Assembly: GCA_021442745.1 (NCBI GenBank)
Contig: JABUSI010000104.1
Location: 1 to 9,559, forward strand
Reading direction: 5' to 3'
Origin: Erysipelotrichaceae bacterium
GTDB taxonomy: Bacteria; Bacillota_I; Bacilli_A; Erysipelotrichales; Erysipelotrichaceae
DNA length: 9,559 bases
The notes under the pieces were generated by a model. That model made no database searches. It was not told the DNA's origin and was given only the letters and a program-made list of their open reading frames with translations. Of this stretch, positions 1 to 4,993 are shown piece after piece (within the stretch, counting starts at the first letter, position 1; the number at the start of each line of letters is the position of its first letter). Both the position numbers and the translations under genes were made by a program.

Positions 1-20
1 TTTCTGGTCTTTGTTTTCAT
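1..20 (-). CDS. Possible start of a further gene, truncated by the window edge
   Basis: A minus-strand ATG at 18-20 opens a frame (M-K-T-K-T-R...) that runs off the window. It is preceded by a purine-rich AGAGGG about six bases upstream, and by a promoter-like pair at 48-76 positioned to transcribe it. An in-frame ATG at 36-38 is an alternative start. A different frame beginning with ATG at 67-69 is also open to the edge (M-V-K-I-G-I-N-L-F-G...). It has no ribosome binding site and would start only two bases past the -35 box, so I favour the start at 20. Only a few codons are visible, so no function can be suggested. Confidence 0.3.
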
Positions 21-47
21 CGTCTGCCCTCTTTTCATACCCGAATA

Positions 48-76
48 AGTTTATACCTATCTTCACCATATGTCAA
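48..76 (-). promoter_or_regulatory. Sigma-A-type promoter downstream of the pilus operon
   Basis: Read on the minus strand there is a perfect -35 box TTGACA (71-76), a 17-bp spacer, and a -10 like TAAACT (48-53, four of six consensus bases). The TTGACA is formed directly from the end of the T-tract of the pilT terminator. Transcription would start near position 41 and lead into the AGAGGG and ATG at 18-20. Placement and spacing are good, but the -10 is imperfect. Confidence 0.45.
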
Positions 77-99
77 AAAAGGATGTGTCACATCCTTTT
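75..99 (-). terminator. Intrinsic terminator of the type IV filament operon
   Basis: The arms 77-87 and 89-99 are exact inverted repeats (AAAAGGATGTG / CACATCCTTTT), leaving a small loop centred on base 88. On the minus strand the hairpin is followed by a run of six T (75-80). The stop codon of the PilT-like ATPase gene (88-90) sits in the hairpin, so the operon ends inside its own terminator. Confidence 0.8.
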
Positions 100-1140
100 C
101 GCTAATAACTGTGGGCTTGTCGCAAATTCCAATGCGGTCTGCCGGGTAATAACATCCTGCTGATACAGTCTGAACAAGCTGTTGTCCATCGTCATCATTC
201 CCTCTTCCTGATGAGAATACATGATATTGTCAATCTGATGACCTTTGGATTCCCGGATCAGATTACTGATTGCCGGATTGACCTTCATCACTTCAAACAC
301 CGGAATGAGTTCTCCGTCTTTTGTCGGTACCAGCTGCTGGGAAATAACAGCCCGTAACACCATCGACAGTTGTACCCGAACCTGTTGCTGCTGTGCAGCC
401 GGAAATACGTCAACAATACGGTCAATGGTATTGGCAGCACCGACCGTATGCAGACTGGATAATACCAGATGTCCTGTTTCCGATGCGGTCAATGCCGTCT
501 GAATCGTATCATAGTCACGCATTTCACCTAACATGACAACATCCGGAGCCTGTCGTAAGCTTGCCCGTAACGCTGTCATATAACTGTCCGTGTCGGAATT
601 GATTTCCCGCTGGGACACAATACTCTTTTTATGTTCATGCACGAATTCAATCGGATCTTCTATGGTAATGATATGATCTTCGTACTTTTCGTTAATCCGG
701 TCGACAATACAAGCTAACGTGGTACTTTTTCCCGAACCTGCCGGTCCCGTTACCAGAACCAGTCCGTTATTGATATCCGCCAGGGAAAGCACCGCTTCCG
801 GAATGTGCAGTTTCCGCGCATCCGGTATCACAAATGTTACCACGCGCAATACCATCGCATACATACCTCTTTGCTGGTACGCACTGACACGGAACCGCCC
901 GATTTGCTGAATAGTAAAGGAGAAGTCATCGTCTTTTGTACTGGACAACCGTCCCATATTCCGATGGGTAAACCGGTATACTTCCGATACCATCCGTTCT
1001 GTCATTTCTGCCGTCAGCATCGTTTCATCCAGCGGAACAATCCGTTTGTTGACTTTGATGCTGGCATAGGAACCCGGCACAACAAAAATATCCGAACCAC
1101 CCAGTTCCACAGCTTTCTGTAACATTTCTTTCCAGTTCAT
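88..1140 (-). CDS. pilT: PilT-family type IV pilus ATPase
   Basis: Hexameric secretion ATPase of the PilT/GspE superfamily, closest in layout to PilT, which powers filament retraction at the cytoplasmic face of the inner membrane. With the ATG at 1140 the protein is 350 aa, the usual PilT length, without the N-terminal extension or CxxC zinc motif of PilB/GspE. Visible motifs are Walker A GPAGSGKST (132-140), Asp box ITIEDPIEF (about 159-167), Walker B VVMLGEMRD (201-209, with the GEMRD form typical of PilT), His box TGHLVLSSLHT (222-232) and PAISNLIRES (289-298), matching the PilT AIRNLIRE signature. An in-frame GTG at 1164 lies inside the preceding gene; the ATG is preferred because AGGGTGG precedes it at good spacing. 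It is the last gene of the operon, eight bases after the previous stop. The family call is firm; whether it retracts, or drives all movement here, is open. Confidence 0.93.
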   Translation of the reverse strand: MNWKEMLQKAVELGGSDIFVVPGSYASIKVNKRIVPLDETMLTAEMTERMVSEVYRFTHRNMGRLSSTKDDDFSFTIQQIGRFRVSAYQQRGMYAMVLRVVTFVIPDARKLHIPEAVLSLADINNGLVLVTGPAGSGKSTTLACIVDRINEKYEDHIITIEDPIEFVHEHKKSIVSQREINSDTDSYMTALRASLRQAPDVVMLGEMRDYDTIQTALTASETGHLVLSSLHTVGAANTIDRIVDVFPAAQQQQVRVQLSMVLRAVISQQLVPTKDGELIPVFEVMKVNPAISNLIRESKGHQIDNIMYSHQEEGMMTMDNSLFRLYQQDVITRQTALEFATSPQLLAKRM

Positions 1141-1148
1141 ATTCCACC

Positions 1149-1526
1149 CTACTTTCCGTTCCACAGATTCATGAAATCATCCGTTTCCCACTCATCCAGT
1201 GAAACTACTTTCGCGCTTTCGACCACTACCTGTAACGTATCACGGACGCATACAACCGTCCGGTAAACTCTGTCTTCACTCATTGGAATATCAATCGTAT
1301 ACGTACCCGGCTGTACGGTTCCTTTTTGTACATCCTCATTCAGTTTTGACAGTTGTTCTTCCGATTTTCCCATCACATCGTATTTCTCAACCGTAGCTTC
1401 CACTGCCATCGTACTGTTGGACAAATCGTTTTTCGCACTCAGAACCGTCAGTACACCAAAAGTTGCCAGTGTCAGACTGACCAGAATAACAATAATGGAA
1501 GGAGTCCCGAACGGTGTTTTAGTCAT
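1149..1526 (-). CDS. Small N-anchored protein of the pilus operon, pilin-like
   Basis: This is a 125-aa protein of no family I can name. The N-terminus has a short segment ending in Gly7, then a hydrophobic stretch at about 10-30 (IIVILVSLTLATFGVLTVLS), then a polar domain. That layout is that of a minor pilin or pseudopilin, but there is no glutamate at mature position 5, so ordinary prepilin processing is doubtful; it may simply be an N-terminally anchored membrane protein. The C-terminal part carries beta-rich sequence (TYTIDIPM, TVVCVRDTLQVVVES). Its ATG overlaps the end of the upstream gene by 8 bases (ATGACTAA), implying translational coupling, and pilT follows eight bases after its stop. 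A role as a filament subunit or assembly accessory is inferred from position and architecture only. Confidence 0.75.
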   Translation of the reverse strand: MTKTPFGTPSIIVILVSLTLATFGVLTVLSAKNDLSNSTMAVEATVEKYDVMGKSEEQLSKLNEDVQKGTVQPGTYTIDIPMSEDRVYRTVVCVRDTLQVVVESAKVVSLDEWETDDFMNLWNGK

Positions 1527-1896
1527 GATTCATACCCCCGTACACCTTGGTTGCATAAATATAATCCTTCCCGGTCAGGCAATCCTTCACAAATACGGTA
1601 TAACTGTACATATCCTGTTGCCTTTTGGTTGTGATACGGTAAATATAACGATACAACGATTCATTTTCCAATCCGTTTTCATCATAATATATGGTATCTT
1701 CCACCATACAGGGACTGTATCGCAACGGTTCCAGCGCATTCTGCGCAAACTGAATGGACATCAGTGCCCCTTTCGATTGGTTGGACTGATCCCTTGCACC
1801 AACATAAACGGGAATCATCGTTACGCCGACAAATGCCAGAAGCACAACCGATAACAGAAATTCCAGAAAGAACGATGCCTCACTCTGATGATTCAT
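1519..1896 (-). CDS. Prepilin-like protein with Glu5
   Basis: This 125-aa protein has a class III signal-like N-terminus. A short hydrophilic leader (MNHQSEA) is followed by SFFLE and a hydrophobic helix to about residue 31. If cut after Ala7, glutamate falls at mature position 5, the hallmark of type IV pilins and pseudopilins, although alanine rather than glycine precedes the cut. The rest is a polar, tyrosine-rich domain with two cysteines (in SPCMVED and KDCLTG) that could form a disulfide. The start is supported by GGGAGGTG six bases upstream and lies 17 bases inside the preceding gene. It is probably a minor pilin or pseudopilin of the filament made by this operon. No prepilin peptidase is encoded in the window, so one would have to be supplied from elsewhere. 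Confidence 0.8.
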   Translation of the reverse strand: MNHQSEASFFLEFLLSVVLLAFVGVTMIPVYVGARDQSNQSKGALMSIQFAQNALEPLRYSPCMVEDTIYYDENGLENESLYRYIYRITTKRQQDMYSYTVFVKDCLTGKDYIYATKVYGGMNHD

Positions 1897-2359
1897 CCGT
1901 CACACCTCCCCGATGCCGCAACATCACCGTCTGGGTATGAACCATCTGGTTATCATCCAGCCAGAAGAACTGAATTCCGTTTTCCACAAGTTGAAAATGT
2001 AACGCAGTCACTTCCACCAGTCCGTCACCCAGTGATTTCTGAAACGGCGTATTGACCGGCTGGATACTTTCCTTCAGCATCCCGCCATCCAGATACAAAT
2101 ACGTCCAGCAATCGTCTTCCCGAATCAGAACACAATCGGAATCATCACATTCCATTACCTTCAGGGATTCCATATTGTCCGCCTGCTGAAAGCGATTGGT
2201 CAGATACAAACCAATCGTACGGGATTTTGCGTTTGCTTTCGTTAATAACGCCGTCTTTTGATACACCTGCACAGACAAGACCATGAGCATGCATGACAGC
2301 GTGGCGAATACCATCAGCAATATGTTCGGTATCCGCTTCACAATCGAAGACTGTTTCAT
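1880..2359 (-). CDS. DUF4860-like membrane protein of the pilus operon
   Basis: This 159-aa protein has one N-terminal membrane segment (about 12-31, IPNILLMVFATLSCMLMVLS) followed by VQVYQKT and an extracytoplasmic domain. The pattern resembles what I remember of DUF4860, a family of small membrane proteins near type IV pilus/T2SS-like genes in Clostridia: one helix, a VYQKT-like motif, a region like TRTIGLYLTNRFQQAD, a WTYLYLDGG strand, and a late DG.QFFW-like strand. Its function is unknown; the shape is that of a minor pilin or ComGF-like subunit. The start overlaps the previous stop as ATGA and has AGGGGGAT upstream, so it is translationally coupled to the GspG-like gene. The DUF4860 label rests on memory of the family, not on a search. 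Confidence 0.75.
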   Translation of the reverse strand: MKQSSIVKRIPNILLMVFATLSCMLMVLSVQVYQKTALLTKANAKSRTIGLYLTNRFQQADNMESLKVMECDDSDCVLIREDDCWTYLYLDGGMLKESIQPVNTPFQKSLGDGLVEVTALHFQLVENGIQFFWLDDNQMVHTQTVMLRHRGGVTDESSE

Positions 2360-2661
2360 TTCAAATCCCCCTGTTCCAATACCCGGACATAAGGTTTCTG
2401 ATTCTGCGCAAACGCCTCATATTCAATGTACCAGTACGTTTTGTCGTAAGATACTTCCGTATGCTTCAGCAGTTCATCCACCGAAGCCGGATATACACCA
2501 TAAATGGCGTAATACGTAATCAGGGCGTCATCAATCGCATTTACAATGTATTCTTTCTGCGCACTCCGGTTTTTCACGGAAACAATCCGGGAATACCGAA
2601 AGCCTGCCGTTAACGTTGTCAGGATTACCAACAACGATATATTGATTTTCCGCGTCTTCAT
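2356..2661 (-). CDS. GspG-like pseudopilin
   Basis: A 101-aa protein. From the ATG at 2661 it has a basic N-terminus (MKTRK), a hydrophobic helix (about 7-21), a long amphipathic helix with SAQKEYIVNAIDDALITYYA, and then YGVYPASVDELL (54-65). That last motif is the one seen in GspG/PilE-type subunits (YG.YP.S...L) at the end of the long N-terminal helix. It lacks a Gly-Phe cut site and Glu5, so it may stay as an anchored initiator or minor subunit, or may not be processed. The ATG at 2661 follows the platform-protein stop by one base. An upstream in-frame start at 2691 would overlap the platform gene by 29 bases and add ten residues (MWEFWHLWVD), which looks like read-through of that gene, so I reject it. 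Confidence 0.75.
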   Translation of the reverse strand: MKTRKINISLLVILTTLTAGFRYSRIVSVKNRSAQKEYIVNAIDDALITYYAIYGVYPASVDELLKHTEVSYDKTYWYIEYEAFAQNQKPYVRVLEQGDLK

Positions 2662-2662
2662 A

Positions 2663-3691
2663 TCAACCCAAAGATGCCAGAATTCCCACAAGTGGCATCA
2701 TCACAACCAACAGTACCATTCCGACACATACCGACAAGGTACCAATCAATGACGGCTCCAGGATTTCCAGAAGACGATGCAGTCTCTGGTTTGCCTCCGT
2801 ACCATAACTTTTCGCAAAATTACGCAATACCGTTTCTATTTTCCCGGTTTCGTTTCCCATCTGCAGAATCTGCAGATGGAACGGATCAAACAGTTGTTCC
2901 TTCTGCATCGAAGAAATCATGGATTTTCCTTCTTTCATGGATTGGGAAACGGAATGCAGTTTTTTTGCCATTTCCTCATCCACAATACCGGAAGATAAGT
3001 CCAGGGCATCTTCCAGATGATAACCGGATTCCATCATCATCCCCAATACATACGCCAGCCGGCTTGACAACAATGCCTGACGATATTGCCGGATTACCGG
3101 AATATTCTTGATCCATTGTGTCAAAGACGTACGTTTTCTTTTTTTTATTGCTACCGCACAGCTGAATCCCACTAAAAATACAGTTGTTACCACCGCAAGT
3201 ACAATACCTCCCAGCGTTTTTCCTAAAGCCAGGGACTGTTGCCCGATGGAAGACCCCAGGCTCTGGTATACCTGCGAAAAAATCGGCAGAATGTACCAGA
3301 TCAGAGCCGCTACAATCACACCCATCAATCCCAGCAGCATTGTCGGATACCGTACAGCATGCGAAACAGCTTCCCGATTGGAAGCTTCCTGTAAATAAAA
3401 TTCTTTCAATGACTGCAGAATCTGTTCGTAATTTCCTGTACGTTCCGCAATCACCATCATCTCTCTCAGATATGTCGGCAACCACTGACACCGGGCTACC
3501 GTTTCGGATACTTTACCGGTCTCTTTCATAGTGCGAACCATTTCCCGAATCTGCCGTTCCCACGGCGTATTCCGGTAATTGTTTTCCAGGGAATCCATAC
3601 CTTCCACCAGAGGAATACCGGCTTGCAGTAACATTGACATTTGTTCCAGCAAAAGAACACAGTCTTTTGCGCCCATGATTTCCATTGCCAT
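2663..3691 (-). CDS. Type II secretion/type IV pilus platform protein (T2SF, PilC/GspF/ComGB family)
   Basis: Polytopic inner-membrane platform protein that couples the cytoplasmic ATPase to subunit assembly. At 342 aa it is slightly short for the family (usually about 340-410). It contains the two T2SF repeats: residues about 10-135 (LLLEQMSMLLQAGIPLVEGM, ERTGN) and about 205-335 (LSSRLAYVLGMMMESGYHLE, MGNETGKIE). Three hydrophobic segments lie at about 117-136, 160-182 and 313-338. The paired ERTG/NETG motifs and QAGIPL/ESGYHL motifs are diagnostic. A strong AGGAGGG seven bases before the ATG sets the start, and the gene lies 12 bases after the transglutaminase-like gene. The only other core motor component seen nearby is the PilT-type ATPase at the end of the operon. 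Confidence 0.95.
   Translation of the reverse strand: MAMEIMGAKDCVLLLEQMSMLLQAGIPLVEGMDSLENNYRNTPWERQIREMVRTMKETGKVSETVARCQWLPTYLREMMVIAERTGNYEQILQSLKEFYLQEASNREAVSHAVRYPTMLLGLMGVIVAALIWYILPIFSQVYQSLGSSIGQQSLALGKTLGGIVLAVVTTVFLVGFSCAVAIKKRKRTSLTQWIKNIPVIRQYRQALLSSRLAYVLGMMMESGYHLEDALDLSSGIVDEEMAKKLHSVSQSMKEGKSMISSMQKEQLFDPFHLQILQMGNETGKIETVLRNFAKSYGTEANQRLHRLLEILEPSLIGTLSVCVGMVLLVVMMPLVGILASLG
2857..2879. repeat. Perfect 10-bp inverted repeat inside the platform gene
   Basis: CCATCTGCAG and CTGCAGATGG are exact reverse complements separated by AAT, giving a potential stable hairpin in the mRNA of the T2SF gene. It lies in the second T2SF repeat and encodes part of HLQILQMGN. There is no T-tract, so it is not a terminator. 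It may be a coincidence of coding sequence. Confidence 0.6.
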
Positions 3692-3702
3692 GTCTTTCCC
3701 TC

Positions 3703-4533
3703 CTAGTATCTCTTGGTTTCCGTATATTGTTCCTGCTGCCGGATTTCATTAAAGGTTGCATCCAGACTCTGCCACTGGCCGTTGACCAGAACGTGATTCC
3801 ACGCATGCAGGATATTCTCCGGCTGTACGTTTCCGATCACCAGACGTGTCGGGATATTCTGTGCCCGTAACATGGCTGCCAGTATGGCCGCATAGTCAAA
3901 ACAGATGCCTTTGCCTTCGGCAAGTACTTCATCTACGTTCGGAATATACCCGCTGCGAACCGTTTTCGCCTTTTCCGTGTCATATTCCATATGCTCCACA
4001 ACATATTTATAGATGGCAGAAACTTTCTGCTGATCCTTACTGTATGGCGCACAGATGGTATAGGAAAGGTCCACCGCATTGTCATAGTTCGTATACCATA
4101 CATACTGATTCGGATACAAGAAGACTACGTACTCCGTTGTCAGCTGTACATCCAGAGAAATCCGGTCCAGTACCACATACCCGTTTCCTCCCGTACTCTC
4201 ATACAGTTTGATTTCATAGGCACCATTCCCCATCTGCAACGGATAAACGTCATATTCACCATCCGTCGGTAAATCGTACGTATACATCTGATCGTCATGC
4301 GTAATGCGCACTTTACGACGCATTTCGGACGGCTCGCTTTGAATCATGACATATCCCTGATTCGTATGGGAAGCATCCACAACCATACCCTGGCACCGGT
4401 ACACAACCTCTCCGCTTGCTTTCGGTTCAAGGATTACCAAAGGAAGTACCGGATCTTCCGGCACATATTCGCAACCACACGACAAAAGCACAACAAAAAC
4501 AACCATGAACCGAAGGATACGTGATAACTTCAT
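3703..4533 (-). CDS. Transglutaminase-like lipoprotein heading the pilus operon
   Basis: This 276-aa predicted surface lipoprotein has a hydrophobic signal (about 5-18) ending in LLSCGC, so lipidation is expected at Cys19 (LLS-C) or, less well placed, Cys21. A beta-rich region (about 30-160) is followed by a transglutaminase-core domain (about 165-262). The likely catalytic triad is Cys211 in GKGICFDYA, His243 in ILHAWNHV and Asp258 in QSLDATF. Such folds act as transglutaminases or cysteine proteases on peptides or cell-wall material. The start is fixed by AAGGAGG five bases upstream. It is the first gene of the operon, 12 bases before the platform gene, so it probably acts on the filament, its subunits or its anchoring; this is inference from context. 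The short C-terminal tail (QQEQYTETKRY) has no visible sorting signal. Enzymatic specificity cannot be read from sequence. Confidence 0.88.
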   Translation of the reverse strand: MKLSRILRFMVVFVVLLSCGCEYVPEDPVLPLVILEPKASGEVVYRCQGMVVDASHTNQGYVMIQSEPSEMRRKVRITHDDQMYTYDLPTDGEYDVYPLQMGNGAYEIKLYESTGGNGYVVLDRISLDVQLTTEYVVFLYPNQYVWYTNYDNAVDLSYTICAPYSKDQQKVSAIYKYVVEHMEYDTEKAKTVRSGYIPNVDEVLAEGKGICFDYAAILAAMLRAQNIPTRLVIGNVQPENILHAWNHVLVNGQWQSLDATFNEIRQQEQYTETKRY

Positions 4534-4622
4534 AGCGGCCTCCTTCCCACATGTATCCTAACATTTTCCTCATTATGGTTTTCGGTTATGGAATAATTAG
4601 GTCATTCTTTGGAAATTTGTGT

Positions 4623-4650
4623 AAAAAAAAGAAGGGTTATTCACCCTTCT
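4623..4650 (-). terminator. Intrinsic terminator of the 58-aa protein gene
   Basis: The exact inverted repeats 4630-4637 and 4643-4650 (AGAAGGGT / ACCCTTCT) with a 5-base loop are followed on the minus strand by eight T (4623-4630). The stop codon of the small gene (4637-4639) lies in the hairpin. It insulates the small gene from the pilus operon, which starts about 90 bases downstream. I see no convincing promoter in 4534-4622 for that operon. Confidence 0.85.
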
Positions 4651-4813
4651 CCGTAGTATCCTCGGCATCAAACGTTGTATCAATCAGACGTAACAATTCC
4701 AATGCACTGCGAAATGCCTGTTTCTTTCCTTCTTCCACCCAGGTTATGACACCCTGCCAGGTTTCGTTTTCACATTTTTTGATTTCTACAATGTACGTAT
4801 TACCTTGTTTCAT
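4637..4813 (-). CDS. 58-aa conserved-looking small protein (repeat-domain family)
   Basis: The frame starts at ATG 4811-4813 and gives 58 aa: MKQGNTYIVEIKKC..., then ENETWQGVITWVEEGKKQ, a helix AFRSALELLRLIDTTFD, and an acidic tail ending KGE. AGGGGTG lies five bases upstream of the start and a strong terminator overlaps the stop, so this short frame is very likely a real gene. Layout is a beta hairpin around WQG followed by one amphipathic helix, with no membrane segment. Residues 7-49 align without gaps to residues 11-53 and 101-143 of the 145-aa protein encoded at 6223-6660 (13/43 and 12/43 identities by eye). I recall similar small hypothetical proteins with a WQG...W and F.SALEL..LI pattern in Firmicutes, but know no function. 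It is transcribed divergently from the BTAD regulator operon, which suggests a shared pathway or control. Confidence 0.85.
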   Translation of the reverse strand: MKQGNTYIVEIKKCENETWQGVITWVEEGKKQAFRSALELLRLIDTTFDAEDTTEKGE

Positions 4814-4844
4814 AGTATCACCCCTACGTTTTCGTTAATATTGT

Positions 4845-4873
4845 ATTGTATGCCAGTCACATACACGTCTCAC
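4845..4873 (-). promoter_or_regulatory. Candidate promoter for the 58-aa gene
   Basis: On the minus strand a -35-like GTGAGA (4868-4873, four of six) and a -10-like TACAAT (4845-4850, five of six) are separated by 17 bp. A second overlapping TACAAT lies at 4840-4845. Initiation near 4838 would give a leader of roughly 25 bases containing the AGGGGTG site. The boxes are imperfect, so this is tentative. Confidence 0.35.
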
Positions 4874-4930
4874 ATTTTACACACCAGACTATAATTTTTG
4901 GTCTCAAAACGCAAAATCATCTATATTTTA

Positions 4931-4956
4931 GTTACAAAATGTTTGATTTTTGTGAC
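4931..4956. promoter_or_regulatory. Inverted repeat overlapping the -35 of the regulator promoter (possible operator)
   Basis: GTTACAAAA (4931-4939) and TTTTGTGAC (4948-4956) form an imperfect inverted repeat (eight of nine positions pair) with an 8-base spacer, and they enclose the -35 box at 4943-4948. Symmetric sites there usually bind a dimeric repressor or activator. It could be an autoregulatory site of the BTAD protein or bind another factor; the sequence does not tell which. Confidence 0.4.
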
Positions 4957-4971
4957 CTGACCTCATATAAT
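4943..4971 (+). promoter_or_regulatory. Promoter of the BTAD regulator operon
   Basis: A perfect -10 TATAAT (4966-4971) lies 17 bp from a -35-like TTGATT (4943-4948, four of six). Initiation near 4978 would leave a leader of only about 16 bases with the AGGAGG (4980-4985) almost at its 5' end. The surrounding AT-rich stretch 4814-4993 is the divergent intergenic region between the 58-aa gene and this operon. Confidence 0.65.
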
Positions 4972-4993
4972 AAGAATACAGGAGGAATACCCT

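Noticed and set aside
1138..1164. Upstream GTG start for the PilT-like ATPase
   Set aside because: It would overlap the previous gene by 16 bases and lacks a site; the ATG at 1140 has AGGGTGG at proper spacing and gives the usual family length.
1417..1854. Plus-strand 145-codon frame
   Set aside because: It is antisense to two pilus-operon genes and has no promoter or ribosome binding site; its composition looks like a shadow frame.
2661..2691. Upstream ATG start for the GspG-like protein
   Set aside because: The added residues (MWEFWHLWVD) come from the platform gene in another frame, and no ribosome binding site supports it.
2674..3111. Plus-strand 145-codon frame and neighbouring plus-strand frames within 2663-3691
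   Set aside because: They are antisense to the well-supported T2SF gene, with low-complexity proline/serine-rich translations and no ribosome binding sites.
2976..3491. Minus-strand 171-codon frame overlapping the platform gene
   Set aside because: It is on the same strand but out of frame with the T2SF gene. Its translation is rich in Gly, Cys and Ser with no recognisable motif.
4534..4622. Promoter for the pilus operon
   Set aside because: The AT-rich stretch has partial matches (CATAAT and TTTACA-like hexamers), but none with both boxes at acceptable spacing, so no promoter is claimed.
4551..4838. Plus-strand 95-codon open frame
   Set aside because: It lies opposite the 58-aa gene, has no ribosome binding site, and runs through that gene's terminator. 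The minus-strand frame has start, stop and homology support.
4880..4910. TATAAT at about 4889-4894 as a second promoter, and the weak AGAC/GTCT inverted repeat around it
   Set aside because: No matching -35 box was found for the hexamer, and four-base arms are too short to distinguish from chance.
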